Assembly (NCBI GenBank): GCA_028564925.1
Contig: CM053032.1
Span: 120,196,490-120,260,489, forward strand
Origin: Lithobates sylvaticus
Taxonomy: Eukaryota > Chordata > Amphibia > Anura > Ranidae
Direction of reading: 5' to 3'
Length of the DNA stretch: 64,000 bases
Position 1 is the first letter of the stretch. Each line of letters starts with the position of its first letter. Positions 23,314 to 38,343 of this stretch are shown here, one piece after another. Below the pieces are notes generated by a model, which worked only from the letters and a program-made list of their open reading frames with translations, was not told the origin of the DNA and did no database searches. Both the position numbers and the translations under genes were made by a program.

Positions 23314-24396
23314 CTGATATACTCTCAAATGAACATCAAATATATATGGTTACAACATATGCCTAACATAATTAAATAATAGAAAAAAGCTGTTGCAAAC
23401 AGGCGGAGTCTAGTATTAATTGGATCTCAACATGTGTTGCTGGGATGGACCTTCAAATTGAGTATAACCAATTGAAAAACAAGATAAAACATTATAGTGA
23501 AAAAGATATGGAACGTGATATAAAAAAGGATGTGTATATATATCAACGTGTATACGTGAATGTATAAATATATGTGAAAAATAAATGAATCACTTAGAAA
23601 AAATCTGAATTTTAGTGAGGTTTTAAAGAAGTATGTGCATTTTTCAGGTGTGTTTATATTTATACTCGTTATATGGTATGTGAATAATATGAAAAAGTGT
23701 GATCGTAATAATTCAATCATATGGATAAGTAAACGAAATAAATGAATAAAATGGGATTATAATAATTGATTGAATGAACTTGCTGGGAAAAACTTGTCTC
23801 TTAGTTAAAAGTGTACGTGAAAAAAGGTGAAAAAGAAATAAAGTGAAATAAAGTAAAATAAAGTGAAGTCAAATGGAATGACTCTATGCCTATAGACCTA
23901 GCCTGTCATCCATGTTAAATATATCCCTTAACCGAATTCCTTGAGCGGAGCCCACCAAGCAACACATATTGAAATCCAAACAGACTTACAAAAATAATAT
24001 AATCATAGTGATAACGGTGTTCAGTATGTCATAAACTGACAGTGTTTCCTAGAGAAATAGTATCAAAACAATGCATATATATTATATTATATGGATATTA
24101 TGGCTTTTCATTTAATAATCCCAATATAGTGAAATGGCAAGAAATGGGTGACTCACAATTAATAATAATAATAATAACCCAATCGAGTTAAAAACTCTTA
24201 AAATAATAAATCATTAAACATCAATGGAATCGGCAACTATAAACCCTATGAAGAGTGTATTTATGTCACCTATCTATCATTATTAGTGTGATTCTACCCT
24301 ATCGGTAACCTGCATAAGACACAGACAGCTGTATCTTTATAATTGGTTTATAGCAGAAACCTACTTACTACACATTGGTAAAGTCGATATTAAGCC

Positions 24397-24407
24397 TTTA
24401 TTAAATA
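24397..24407. repeat. L1 C target-site duplication, left copy
   Basis: TTTATTAAATA, identical to 31893-31903. The undisturbed right arm of the PLE carries it only once, near 35818-35829. Confidence 0.9.
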
Positions 24408-24691
24408 TTTTTTTTTTTTTTTTTATTTATTCTTTATTGAAAAATTTTTTTCATGTATACAAAAATAGCAATAAGACAACAAAAACAAGAAGACCAATCA
24501 CAGCAAGATTATGTATTCTTCATTTCATAGGATCTATTCAACACCATGCAGATCTTCTTCGCCTCTTTTTTTTTTTCCCCAACCCCCTTTCCCACCCCTA
24601 CAATTCTGATATTGCACATACCTTTCATTAGTAGCTACACTTCCATTTAACAACCAGAGAACAACTGTATACTATTCTCTAATCTCCCTCT

Positions 24692-27600
24692 CTAATCTAC
24701 GACTTCTGGTGGATTCATTTTAGCTAACCATGGGCTCCACATTTTATTAAACTCTTGAACATTATCTCTCTTTATATATACCGCCTTCTCTCTATATAAG
24801 GTCTCATTTACTATTCCGATCCAGTTATCTATCGTGGGTGGTTCCTTTGATTGCCATTTACCTGCTATTAGTTTTCTAGCTTGAAATAAGCATCTCAACA
24901 CTGCCATAGTTTTACTTTTACTTTCTTCCTGTTCTTCTCTATATCCCAATATACATCCTTTGGGATCCAGCTCTATTTTAACTCCAAATGTCACACTTAA
25001 ACTGTTAGTCACTTCCTTCCAGTAGTAAACCAGTTTGGGACAATTCCACAGCATGTGGATAAGATCTCCTGTTATTTGACATCTGGGACATTTATCAGCC
25101 CTTCTGCCAAATCTAAACAACCGCTTAGGGGTGTAGTATGCTCTATTAATTAGCATTAGATGTGACACTCTCTGCTGGGGGGATACTGACACCTTTGACA
25201 CTTTCTCCAAAATTCTTCTCCATTGTTTATCCGGTATTGAGCCAAGGTCTTTTTCCCATTGCACTTTTACCTTTTCAAGTCTCCCCTTTGAATCTATTTC
25301 CTGTCCCATATATTCATATAGTCCCGATATCAGCCCTTTAGTTGATCCTATCTGCAGGATCTTTTGGAAGAGTGGTATTTTTTGCCATCTTAATGGTTGT
25401 TCTGAAAATTGTACCCCCAGTGCGTGCTCCACTTGTAGGTATGAGAAGAGGGAATATTGAGGTATATTAAACTCTCGTTTTAGTTCCATAAATTTTTTCA
25501 GTGTATTACCTCTATATAAATGGCTCAATCTACTAATCCCCTTTCTTTCCCAGTCCCTTATTTTACCAATCCTATAGATCTCTTTAAGGTTTTTATTATT
25601 CCAAAGGGGCGTTTGTTCAATCGTACCTTTATAATGTAGTTGTTTTTTAACCGTTGCCCAGGTTTTCCTTATCATTTTTATAGTAGGGTATACCCAAATG
25701 AGCCCGCCTCTAATGTTTCTATTAATGTGTCATGACCCGCTTCAGTCAGTATTAATTCTAGGTTCGGGGTGCCTCCTCTCGGAACCCCACAGCCCAGCAG
25801 CTGCTGCAACTGGGCCGCCAGGAAATAACGCTCCGGGTGGGGGACCGCGAGGCCTCCTTCTTTCACTGGGAGCTGGAGGGTAGTAAGAGGGATTCTAGCT
25901 TGACCGCCTTTCCAAATAAGTTCCCTAAAGAGGGTCTCGATTTTCCGGAACCAACTCCTGCATACCCACACCGGGGAATTGTGTAGCACATACAGGAGTT
26001 GCGGCATCCATATCATCTTTATTAAAGCGCATCGCCCCGCAACTGAGAGAGGAAGGTGTTTCCAGACAGCTATCTTCTTTTTAAATTTAATCAGTAATGG
26101 TACCAAATTAAGATTCACATATTGATTAGGATCTTTCGTCAGGACCACTCCCAAATACCTCAGTGCCTTAACCACTTCCACCTGGGGCATCCCTGGTATT
26201 CTGCCTTCCACATTTGAGTTCATCGGGAGTAGTTCTGATTTCTTCCAATTTATTTCAAGCCCTGTGAACCTGCCGAATTTCTCCACTATACTCATTGCAC
26301 TAGTTAACGAGCAGTTTAAATACCCCAAGAACAATAAAACATCGTCCGCATATAAAGCAATTTTTTCCTCCCTCCCCCCCTTCTTTTGAAAACCTGTTAT
26401 ATCTATGCTATTTCTAATAGCAATGGCGAGAGGTTCCATTACAAGCGCGAAGAGGAGGGGTGACAGGGGACACCCCTGCCTCGTCCCCCTCTCCAACTCG
26501 ATTTCTTCTGAAAGTTCATTATTGATTTTCAGCCTGGCCTTTGGTTTATCATAGAGCAATCTTATCCATCTGGTGAACGAGGGACCCATCCCAAACTTCT
26601 CCAGCACTCTCCAAATATATCCCCACTCCACACTATCGAATGCTTTTGTTACATCCAGTGCCAAGACCGCTCCTGTCCCTCGTTCACCGCCGGATCTTGA
26701 AAATTCTGGAAAGCTCTCCTTATATTAATACTTGTGGATCTGTCAGCTATAAAACCGGTCTGGTCCGGATGAACCAGTCTTGCAATGACCTTGCTCAGCC
26801 GGCCTGCTAGAACTTTGGCCACTATTTTTGTGTCAGAGCACAATAGGGAGATTGGTCTATATGCCGAAGTGTCTAGGGGATCTTTCCCTTCTTTCTGTAA
26901 AATTATGATGGTAGCCTCCCGCATTGAGTTGGGTAACCTTCCTTCTTTATTGGCTTCCTCCAACGTATTTAACAGTGTAGGGAGCAAAATTTCTCCATAC
27001 CTTTTATATATCTCGACAGGCAGTCCATCAGGACCCGGTGATTTCTGGTTAGCCATACCGTTTACCGCCTGCTGGAGCTCCACCAAAGATATTGGTGCCT
27101 CCAGTTCCTCTCTCTCTGCTTGGGTCACGGTGGGAAACTCCATTTCCCGTAGGAAATCCTCCATCATGCCCTCCACCCCAATCTTCTGTGCTGTGTATAC
27201 ATTTTTGTAGAAGTTTCTAAAAGTCTGGATTATCCCTATTGGATTCGCTATAATCTCACCACCCTCATTTCTAATAGCCTGAACCGTCGAGGTTGGGGAG
27301 TTGGTTTTTACTATCTGTGCTAGCATTCTCCCTACACTTTCCCCTTCTGCAAACGCAGATTGCCGTTGAAGGAGCCTTCTAATCTCAACTTTTTGCATGA
27401 TGACTAATTTATAGTTTCTTTGCCTGTCTATCCAGTTTTTTTTATTCTCTACTGTTGGATCTACTATAAAATAGTTTTCGGCTTCCATCATTTCTCTCTG
27501 CGCTTTTTCCTCTACTACTCTAGATTTTTTATTAATCTTAGCCACTTGCTGTATCAGGATTCCTCTTAGAAATGCTTTCAATGTATCCCATATTATACTG

Positions 27601-28430
27601 GGTGGTGCTGACTCTTTATTAAATACCAAGAATTCCTTTATTTTAGGCAGGATCTCATCTGATTCCTTAATCAGGTCTAACCATCCTGGATTAATCCTCC
27701 ACTCCCCCCGAACTCTTCTTTCCCCCACTTTCATTGACATAACTATTGGGGAATGATCCGATATCCCCCTTGGGCAGTAATTAATTTTTTCAACTCTCGG
27801 CACCGCACCCACACTCCCCAGGACCATATCTATCCTGGAGAGCGTGGAATGCGTAGCAGAGTAGCACGAGTATTGCTGCACTTCAGGATTACGAACCCTC
27901 CATATATCCACCAGACCCACTTCTTCTATAAACTGGCCCAGTTTACTTTTCTCTACAGTATCGGAGGATATCTTTATAGGGAACCTATCTAATTTATTAT
28001 TTAAAACCTCATTAAAGTCACCCATTACTAATACTGGGGTTTCCCCTTTATCTTGTAAAAATTCATTCAGTTTGAGCAACACGTCCATTTTAAAAATATA
28101 GACATTGGCGATCACATATGCTCCACTTTCAATCGTACAATACAAAACAATATATCTTCCATATTCATCAATGTCAATCTGTCTGCAGGAGAAATTCATT
28201 CCAGATCTTATCAGTATACTAACCCCCCTACTATATGTGGAGTACACTGAGTGATATTGAACTTGGTATTTCTTATTCTGTAGGACCCGGGTAGATTGCT
28301 TAGTTAAATGAGTCTCCTGCAGACAGATCAATCCTACTCCCCGCCCCTCCATTACGGCAAGCACAGCTGCTTTCTTGGCCGGAGTCCCCAGTCCCCTGAC
28401 ATTCCATGTTCCTATATTAATCGCTGTCAT
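24692..28430 (-). pseudogene. L1 C ORF2 (endonuclease + RT), two frame breaks
   Basis: Start MTAINIGTWNVRGLG at 28430. The endonuclease (residues about 1-235) shows 'GLICLQETHL', 'PVLVMGDFNEVLNNKLDRF', 'LSRIDMVL' and 'ISDHSPIVM', so its catalytic Glu, Asp and His blocks are present. The RT has 'NQKSPGPDGLPVEIY' and 'YRPISLLCSDTKIVAKVLA'. After a frame change near 26655 come 'MALDVTKAFDSVEW' (motif A), 'TRQGCPLSPLLF' (motif B) and 'LYADDVLLFL' (motif C, both catalytic Asp). After a second break near 25677 the C-terminal domain continues to 24692 with the Cys/His segment 'CPRCQITGDLIHMLWNC'. Total length of about 1,245 codons is normal for ORF2. All catalytic residues seem intact; only the frame is lost. 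Confidence 0.93.
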
Positions 28431-28504
28431 TTCGCCCTACATTGCCGCAAGGACATCGGTCAGCACGAGGTATACCCTTACAACTATTATCATCTCCACC
28501 CTTA

Positions 28505-28929
28505 TGCCCCATACACACGCTCGGATTATCCGAGGACCAGGTCCGTCGGATCATGTCCGTCGTAATTTGTCTGATGTTGGTTTTGCGTACACACGGTCGG
28601 ACAAAGTTGTCGGAAAATCCGATCATTCTGAACGTGGTGACGTTTGTTGCCTACGACGGGACTACGTAGAGGCTAGTAGCCAATAGATTTGGTCTTGTAA
28701 TGTGATCTGAGCATGCGTAGCACTTTGTCCGTCGGAATTCGCTACACACGATCGGATTTGGTGTGATCGGACTTTGTTGTCAAAAAATCTATCCAGCAGG
28801 AGATAGGACTTTGTCCGTCGGACAATCCGATGGAAACTGTCCGATGGTGCCTACACACGGTCGGAATTTCCGACAACATTGTCTGATAGGACAGAATCCA
28901 TCGGAAAATCCGACCGTGTGTATTGGGCT
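28505..28929. mobile_element. Harbinger-type MITE in L1 C spacer
   Basis: A 425-bp element with inverted ends TGCCCCATACACACG and its near complement ending GTGTGTATTGGGCT, flanked by TTA on both sides (28502-28504 and 28930-28932). A 3-bp TTA/TWA duplication is typical of PIF/Harbinger. The interior is full of short inverted copies of the 'cggtcggattttccga' motif. It lies between ORF2 and ORF1 of L1 C, so it either inserted after L1 C or travelled with it. Confidence 0.75.
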
Positions 28930-29621
28930 TTACTCTTCTAATACTTTCCCTTTCCCTTACAAGAAAACCACCAACAATACGTGATCTCACCTTCATATCA
29001 TAGCAGTAAGAGTTATACACATATACTTCCCACATACCTACTACCCACTTTTATTTTACAACCGTTACTCTCGTGTATTTTTATCCCCGTTATCTTATAG
29101 TGATAGAAGAAAAAAAAAAGAGAGAGAGAAGAAAAAATAAACATAAAAGAACAGGAGAAAAAAAAAAAAAGGGAAGAGGAGGGGAGGGGAAGGACCATAC
29201 AGATCCACCCTCCCCAACAAGATCTTCCATTTATATACCCTATTGTATAGGTATTCTCTTTCTTAATTTTCTTAATTTTTAGTGAAATTTGTGCCACTCC
29301 TTTGTTTAGTGTCTTTATATTTTGTGTTGTGCACCTTTCTTCAAATTTATAAGTTTTTATGGACCCAACTACTCCCTTCCCTCCCCACCTCCCACACCCT
29401 CCCACCTTTCTTTTCCACCTAACTAGGTGTTCCCCTAAGGGGCTATAGGTGACCAGTACCCATTCTAACGTTATCACACTTTCCCTTTCACACATATCCC
29501 TTTCTTACTTCCTGTGTATCCCCTGTGTATCCTCCCACCCCCCGTCCCCAGAAACAACACCTCATATTTCTATACAATAATTCTTAAACCTTCCCCCCCC
29601 CCCCTCCATTCCCCTCCGTCC

Positions 29622-30708
29622 TCAAATAGTTGCAAGTCTTTCTTTGTTTATTTCCATCCATCTCTCCACTGCATCTGGGGAGTTAAAAATCTGTGACTCT
29701 CCCCATGCTGTCACCCGTAGTCTTGCCGGGTACATAAGGGCATAGGGTATTTTAACCCTCTGGAGAGAACGCTTGACCTGTATGAATTCTGCCCTTTGTC
29801 TCTGAAGCTCTGGAGAAAAGTCAGAATAGAACGAGATTCTGGTTCCGTTAAAGAGGATGTTCCCCATTTCTCTTGCTTTCCTCAGTAGGGACACCTTATC
29901 TTTATAGTTAAGAAATTTAAACAGTAGTGGCCTAGGGAACTTTGCAGTTGGAGATGCTCTGAAGGGGATTCTATGGGCTCTTTCGATGGCAAACGCCGCT
30001 GAAAAAAAATTCTCTACCAAAAAGTTCAATTAGCCACTTCTCCACAAATTCCACAGGATTTAACCCTTCGGTTTTCTCTGGGAGACCAACCATCCTTACA
30101 TTGTCTCTGCGAAGCCTGTTTTCCATCTCTTCCAATTTTAATGTGTGTCTTATTATTTGTTCTTTCATATTTTTTACGTCTACCATTAAAGGGGAAGTAT
30201 CATCTTCAAGTTGACTTATTCTCCCTTCCAGCTCTGATGTCCTTTGCCCAATTTTTTCCAGCTCTTGTTAAACTATAATTATATCCTCCTTCACTCCCCT
30301 TATCTCATCACATAGTTCTTTAATTGAGCCGTTACATTTGTTTACCGCCAGCAATACATCTTTTAAAGTTGGTTCTCTTTCAGAGGATAGACCTGGTTCA
30401 ACAATTGCATTGGGGTTTAATTTTCCATCCAGGCCCGCCGTATCTGCTGTAACCACCCCTCCTGTTGTATTTTTAGAGTACTGGCCTTTGGCTACTACAG
30501 GAGTCAGAGCACTATTTGGGTGCCCGAGACTTTTCCTCTCCGTGGGCGCACCTTGTTGTATTCTAGCCTGTACCCCCTTTTTGGGGGGTGTCTGTACTGG
30601 GGTGTGCGCATACTGCTCAAGCCTCGCCACGGCTGATGCAGCTGCAGCTGCTATCTGTTGCTGAGTTTGTTGAGAGGTTTTCTCCTTGGCTGAGTGCAAA
30701 TGTTGCAT
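29622..30708 (-). pseudogene. L1 C ORF1 (RNA-binding protein), broken
   Basis: The L1 ORF1 protein, a trimeric RNA chaperone. The N-terminus (30708-30268) is Gln/Ala-rich, then basic and Pro-rich. A coiled coil follows ('ELEKIGQRTSELEGRISQLE' region to 'HTLKLEEMENRLRR', about 30265-30110). The RNA-recognition block is 'RRDNVRMVGLPEKTEG'. After a frame change near 30005 the C-terminal domain has 'ERAHRIPFRA', 'PRPLLFKFLNYKDKVSLLRKAR', 'ISFYSDFSPELQRQR' and 'YALMYPARLRV'. One stop interrupts the frame at 30268-30270 and one shift lies near 30005. All ORF1 domains are present, and the length of about 360 codons is typical. Confidence 0.9.
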
Positions 30709-31892
30709 GGTTGATAAAACAATGATGGCGGCTGAGGTAGTCAGAGAAATAAAGATAATATCCTATTTCAGGTACTTGCTAATTTTCAGTCAATTTTCAG
30801 ACAAGTAATATATATCTTAATACAAACAAGGTCCAGCACAGCGCAGCACAAGTATAATTTAAATCACAGTGGGGGATTTTACTTTAAATCCTGGGAGCAT
30901 TTAGGAAGTGGGGGAAAAAAAAGGAAGAAAGGGGGTACAGGAGAACCAACCAACCAATATTCAGAGTTCTCACCGCTTAATTACTCTCCGCTACATGCCC
31001 AGAAAATAGAGAATAGTCCCTATACCTTTATATCCTTTATATCTCAGAGAGAAAAAAAAAAAGTCTTTCATATGGTACAGGCCTGTATTAAACCCCCTTA
31101 CTTTCAATCCACTCTTTAGGAATATATATAGCGGTGGCTACTTTAAGCTTCTGTCTCCTCCATTTTACTTTACTCCTAAGTCCTGCGTATATCCTTTATT
31201 GCACAGTCCAAACACTTTAAGGGATTTTTAAACCGGTTCGCAGAACAAAACAGGATCAGCAGATTCAGTGAGTTATTTTTAAACAAGCATATTTGCAGGT
31301 TTCTTTTTTTTCCCTGTTCTTACCAGTACCATGTGACCGTGGGCTTCATGCACTTCCAGGTATTGATACCGAGTCTACACCGAGTTTAACTCAAGGGGGA
31401 CAAACAGTCAGGCAGCCAGGCATATGGGGTCTCACATTTACTGGACCACTATAATGATATAGTGCGATCTCCGGACCGCAGCGGCGGCTCCTCCGCCTCC
31501 ACACACCAAGTCTCCCCAGCTCCCCAGCGTTCAGCGTGTGACGTCACGCTACCTTCGGCAGTCTCCGGTCACGGTCGGGGCTGTGTAAGACACCAGCTGC
31601 TCCTTCACAGTGCCCCCACGTAGGTCTATACGCCGATCCTCCACAGCAGGGAGAAAGGAACTGATGATCATATAGCGCGCTCCATTCAGCCAAGTCGCTC
31701 CTTGCACGGGGATATCTCTGGCTGTCTCAGAGTGTCAGGTTGTATATCAACCTTGAGATACCGGCATATCAGCAAGGCAACACAGCGGGACAGAGGACGA
31801 GAGAACACACACCCGTCCCTACTCAGCTCTCATCACTCTCAACTCTCCCATCTTGCACATCCGGTCACACCCCCAAAAAAGGTCTGGTCTGG
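30709..31892 (-). promoter_or_regulatory. L1 C 5' untranslated/promoter region
   Basis: About 1.2 kb precede ORF1 on the minus strand. The outer part (31450-31700) is richer in GC and CpG than the surroundings, as expected for an internal L1 promoter. The first bases read CCAGACCAGACC on the minus strand. I can identify no specific transcription-factor site with confidence. Confidence 0.55.
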
Positions 31893-32795
31893 TTTATTAA
31901 ATAATTTGTGTGTGTAGATAATGTGCGGCCAGTAACTGAAGTTAATCTCTTTGAGATCTAATTATTCTAGGAAATTGAAACAATCAAAGGATATCGGCGA
32001 CCACATTAGGATGAGATCTCAACCGATGTCGATGCATGTATGGGGCAACGAGATTTAGAGGCATCACGGGGTTGGGAAAAGGGGAGGACAGCCTTATTAA
32101 CTTTTTTCTAGAGGATACAAACTATTGACCAGTGTCTACCCATATATAGAAGTACTTGGTACATCACTTAAAATGAAAAACAAAAATCAGTCGCAGCTTG
32201 TATATGAAATATATTAACTAGCCTAAATGCAAATCGAGTGTTTATAAAGTGAATATTCTCCCATATGTGATGATCGTGGCTTAGTGGACAGCGCCGGTAT
32301 CATGATGATGCAAATTGAATAAAGGATATGTAAGATATTCCCGTACCCATGGCAGCAAGACAGTAATTAATATCGGTGTGTGTATGAGGCAACGGGGTTC
32401 AAAAACACTGCGAGATATAAATTGAGTGAAGGAGTGAACAAGGCATACCTACATCAAAGCAGTGAGATATCAGCCGACATAAGTATATGTCTGTAGCAAC
32501 GAAATTAAAAATCACTGCGGGGTTAAGGGATGGCCTGTTCACTTCACCAATATTTAAAACACTAACCGATGCCTGTCAAAGCCTATCCAGACAGACTAGC
32601 CGATGCCTGTCTAGGTAGGAATAAATGAACCACGCACCACTGGAATGTTATAGGCTGCATGTGAACTCATATAGGCTGGCATGTATATGAATCAAAAATT
32701 AAATAAAAGGTAATTTTTCTTGGGTGTAATGAACTTAACTATACAGGACACCATCAGCACCCTGATGATCCCAAATAGACAGAAGAAAGCATCTA

Positions 32796-34017
32796 TTACA
32801 TGGGTTGGTGGGAGAGGTCCCGCATCTTTGGACATGACAGTCCCCGTCGAAAGGATACAATTTTTTTTTGGTCGATACATAGACGATCTGCTGTTTATTT
32901 CCAGTGATGAACACAATGACCTATGCACTTGGCTTATGCACCTTAACGACAACGATTTAAATCTGCGGTTTACGGGTACACTTAATGCCAATGTTATAGA
33001 GTTTCTGGACGTTAAACTTTCGGGGGTTGACGGTAAAATAGTTACAGGTCTCTATAGGAAGCCCACGGCGGGTAATGTTTTACTAAGAGCAGATTCTCTG
33101 CATCCAGGCCACACTATTAAGGGGGTTCCATTCGGCCAGTTCCTTAGGCTGAAACGTATTTGTAGTACACCAGAAACTTTTCATGCTGAAGCCAAACTTA
33201 TGGCATCAAGATTTGTGAGCAGAGGCTATCTAAGTACAAATATAGACAAAGCCTATTCAGCTGTTAATTTAATCCCAAGAGACAGCTTGTTAAAAGAAAA
33301 TTCCTGTAATAAACACCCATACAATTCATCCCTTTCTATAGATAAAGTACCTGTTTTTTCCACGCCATATAGCACTGAATATATTAACATCAAAAACATT
33401 ATTATGAGGTACCTTCCTGTCTTGTATGGTGACCCAGCATACACCAGTGTCTTGTCGAATGGAATCAAGGTAGTTTCACGGAGGGCCCCTACTCTAGGCA
33501 ATTCTTTGTCGCCCAGCCTTTTTCTTTCACATCAATCTAAATCGAATTGGCTTCATTTTAAAGGCAATTTCAAATGTGGTCAAAAGGGTTGTGCCTACTG
33601 TACACACATAAAAAATGGACCGGATATTCAGTCCTGTACCAACAAAAAAGAAAACTTTCAAAGTATCTACTTTTATCAACTGTAATACATCTTTTCTGGT
33701 TTACATCATTACATGCACCAGCTGCCATATTCAATATGTGGGTCGCACCACACGCCGTTTGAAAGACCGGCTATACGACCACTTATATGACATCACTAAG
33801 AACCATTCTACTAATGTTGCGAAACATTGGAACCTGGTGCATGCAAAAGATGTTTCCAGTTTATTTATGCAAGGGATTGAGAAAATTGTTACCCCCAAAC
33901 GGGGAGGGGATAAGTTCCATCTATTATGCAAACGTGAAGTTTATTGGATCTTTACTTTAAATACGAGAATCCCGTTTGGCTTAAATTTTGAATGGGATGT
34001 TTCCCACTATTATGAGT
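32796..34017 (+). pseudogene. Penelope-like RT C-terminus + GIY-YIG endonuclease
   Basis: The loop of the palindrome encodes the 3' half of a PLE protein. The open frame (it begins in the arm at 32720, but element-specific sequence starts about 32796) has 'FGRYIDDLLFISSDEH', RT motif C with the catalytic Asp pair, then 'IEFLDVKL' and 'TGLYRKPTAGN', typical Penelope thumb blocks. A Cys-rich linker follows ('FKCGQKGCAYCTHI'). After a frame change near 33670 comes the GIY-YIG domain: 'FLVYIITC', 'QYVGRTTRRLKDRLYDH' and C-terminal 'NTRIPFGLNFEWDVS'. RT motifs A and B are missing, because the 5' half is replaced by the inverted arm. The Cys linker and the frog context suggest the Neptune group, but this is only a guess. 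It cannot make a working RT. Confidence 0.9.
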
Positions 34018-36686
34018 GATAGAACTTTTTTGGATATTATGTTTTAGGTCTGAACGGGATCTTAAATCGCATCATGTGCTTCACACTCACCACTTCCAGA
34101 TTTGCAATCCCTCCCCAATAACGTTTCCTGTCATATATGAACATACAAAGTCAGGAGGTGTGGTGGATGTCATTCACATGATGCATCGTTTATTGAATGC
34201 ATATAGATACAGGGATACAGCTTAGTCAATAGAATTTGCTATATTCAACTTAATTTGCAAACATATCTGGAATTTCCATACACACACCAATATCGGACAT
34301 ACCGATATCGGTTTCAGGTGTTGCAATCCAGAATGACTGTTGTTTTCAGCTAGCAGTAATTACGGCTACCCCAACTTCTGTTTTCAGCCGGTATAAACCA
34401 CGGCTTGTTCAACTATTCATTAGTTATATACGGAACAACAGAATTGAAAACAATATATGCAACCATGTGTCATTCCTGCCCGTCAAACCAGTTAATGGTT
34501 TTCTTCCTCCTTTTTTATACAATGTATCTTATTTACACTTAAGGTCTAGATATAATTTCTTTAGATACAGTTGTTTACATAATATGAGGTTTGCAGACAG
34601 AGGCTTGTAGATTAACTTTCACCTAACCAATGTTACCTATTGCTAAATTATGTGAATGTAATACGTAGTCATTATAATCTAGTTTCTCGGCTTTTGCATG
34701 TCAATATGGGTAAAATTCCCGTATACATACCGACTCAAGATATAGTTCACCTAATAGGGTCACACTATCCGGTAAATTCAATCGGTTGTGGTGTTTTTTT
34801 TATATATGAAAAAAGCTGCCCATCTCCCAAACTCTTTAGTGTTTTTGAACAGTGTCACTACATACACACACCGATGCACTGTCATCGGCTGATACGTCAT
34901 TAATGCAAGGCTAGCGTTGATATATAGATGCTTTCTTCCGTCTATTTGGGATCATCAGGGTGCCAATGGTGTCCTGTATAGTTAAGTTCATTACACACAA
35001 GAAAAATTACCTTTTATTTAATTTTTGATTCATATACATGCCAGCCTATATGAATTCACATGCAGCCTATAACATTCCAGTGATGCGTGGTTCATTTATT
35101 CCTACCTAGACAGGCATTGGCTAGTCTGTCTGGATAGGCTTTGACAGGCATCGGTTAGTGTTTTAAATATTGGTGAAGTGAACGGGCCATCCCTTAACCC
35201 CGCAGTGATTTTAAATTTCGTTGCTATAGACATATACTTATGTCAGCTGATATCTCACTTCTTTGATGTAGGTATGCCTTGTTCACTCCTTCACTCAATT
35301 TATATCTCGCAGTGTTTTTGAACCCCGTTGCCTCATACACACACCGACATTAATTACTGTTTTGCTGCCATGGGTAAGGGAATATCTTACATATCCTTTA
35401 TTCAATTTGCATCATCATGATACCGGCGCTGTCCACTAAGCCACAATCATCACATATAGGAGAATATGCACTTTATAAACACTCGATTTGCATTTAGGCT
35501 AGTTAATAAATTTCATATACAAGCTGCGACTGATTTTTGTTTTTCATTTTAAGTGATGTACCAAGTACTTCTATATATGGGTAGACACTGGTCAATAGTT
35601 TGTATCCTCTAGAAAAAAGTTAATAAGGCTGTCCTCCCCTTTTCCCAACCCTGTGATGCCTCTAAATCTCGTTGCCCCATACATGCATCGACATCGGTTG
35701 AGATCTCATCCTAATGTGGTCGCCGATATCCTTTGATTGTTTCAATTTCCTAGAATAATTAGATCTCAAAGAGATTAACTTCAGTTACTGGCCGCACATT
35801 ATCTACACACACAAATTATTTAATAAAGGCTTAATATCGACTTTACCAATGTGTAGTAAGTAGGTTTCTGCTATAAACCAATTATAAAGATACAGCTGTC
35901 TGTGTCTTATGCAGGTTACCGATAGGGTAGAATCACACTAATAATGATAGATAGGTGACATAAATACACTCTTCATAGGGTTTATAGTTGCCGATTCCAT
36001 TGATGTTCAATGATTTATTATTTTAAGAGTTTTTAACTCGATTGGGTTATTATTATTATTAATTGTGAGTCACCCATTTCTTGCCATTTCACTATATTGG
36101 GATTATTAAATGAAAAGCCATAATATCCATATAATATAATATATATGCATTGTTTTGATACTATTTCTCTAGGAAACACTGTCAGTTTATGACATACTGA
36201 ACACCGTTATCACTATGATTATATTATTTTTGTAAGTCTGTTTGGATTTCCATATGTGTTGCTTGGTGGGCTCCGCTCAAGGAATTCGGTTAACGGATAT
36301 ATTTAACATGGATGACAGGCTAGGTCTATAGGCATAGAGTCATTCCATTTGACTTCACTTTATTTTACTTTATTTCACTTTATTCCTTTTTCACCTTTTT
36401 TCACGTACACTTTTAACTAAGAGACACGTTTTTCCCAGCAAGTTCATTCAATCAATTATTATAATCCCATTTTATTCATTTATTTAGTTTACTTATCCAT
36501 ATGATTGAATTATTACGATCACACTTTTTCATATTATTCACATACCATATAATGAGAATAAATATAAACACACCTGCAAAATGCACATACTTCTTTAAAA
36601 CCTCACTAAAATTCAGATTTTTTCTAAGTGATTCATTTATTTTTCACATATATTTATACATTCACGTATACACGTTGATATATATA

Positions 36687-38118
<1,432 letters not shown>

Positions 38119-38343
38119 TATACACATCCTTTTTTATATCACGTTCCATATCTTTTTCACTATAATGTTTTATCTTGTTTTTCAATTGGTTATACTCAAT
38201 TTGAAGGTCCATCCCAGCAACACATGTTGAGATCCAATTAATACTAGACTCCGCCTTTTTGCAACAGCTTTTTTCTATTATTTAATTATGTGAGGCATAT
38301 GTTGTAACCATATATATTTGATGTTCATTTGAGAATATATCAG

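Larger units (their letters stand above)
24408..31892 (-). mobile_element. Nearly complete L1-type LINE 'C' (7.5 kb)
   Basis: A full-length minus-strand L1 flanked by an 11-bp duplication. In transcription order it has a 5' untranslated region (31892-30709, GC-rich at about 31450-31700), ORF1 (30708-29622), a spacer (29621-28431) that hosts a Harbinger-type MITE, ORF2 (28430-24692), a 3' untranslated region and an A-rich tail that reads as T17 on plus at 24408. Only a handful of coding breaks are visible, so it is one of the youngest LINEs here. It inserted after the PLE had formed its palindrome. Confidence 0.92.
23158..32795 (-). repeat. PLE left arm (interrupted by L1 C)
   Basis: Reverse complement of 34924-38499. 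It is split at 24407 by L1 C (24408-31892), which duplicated TTTATTAAATA. Without that insertion the arm is about 2,142 bp. It preserves the empty TA target (around 23534-23541, 'gtgtatatatatcaacg') where the right arm carries Tc1 copy 2. The arms look roughly 97% identical by eye. Confidence 0.9.

Noticed and set aside
32720-33685. A complete reverse transcriptase or telomerase-like gene
   Set aside because: RT motifs A and B are absent; only motif C and the thumb remain, and the frame begins in the inverted arm.
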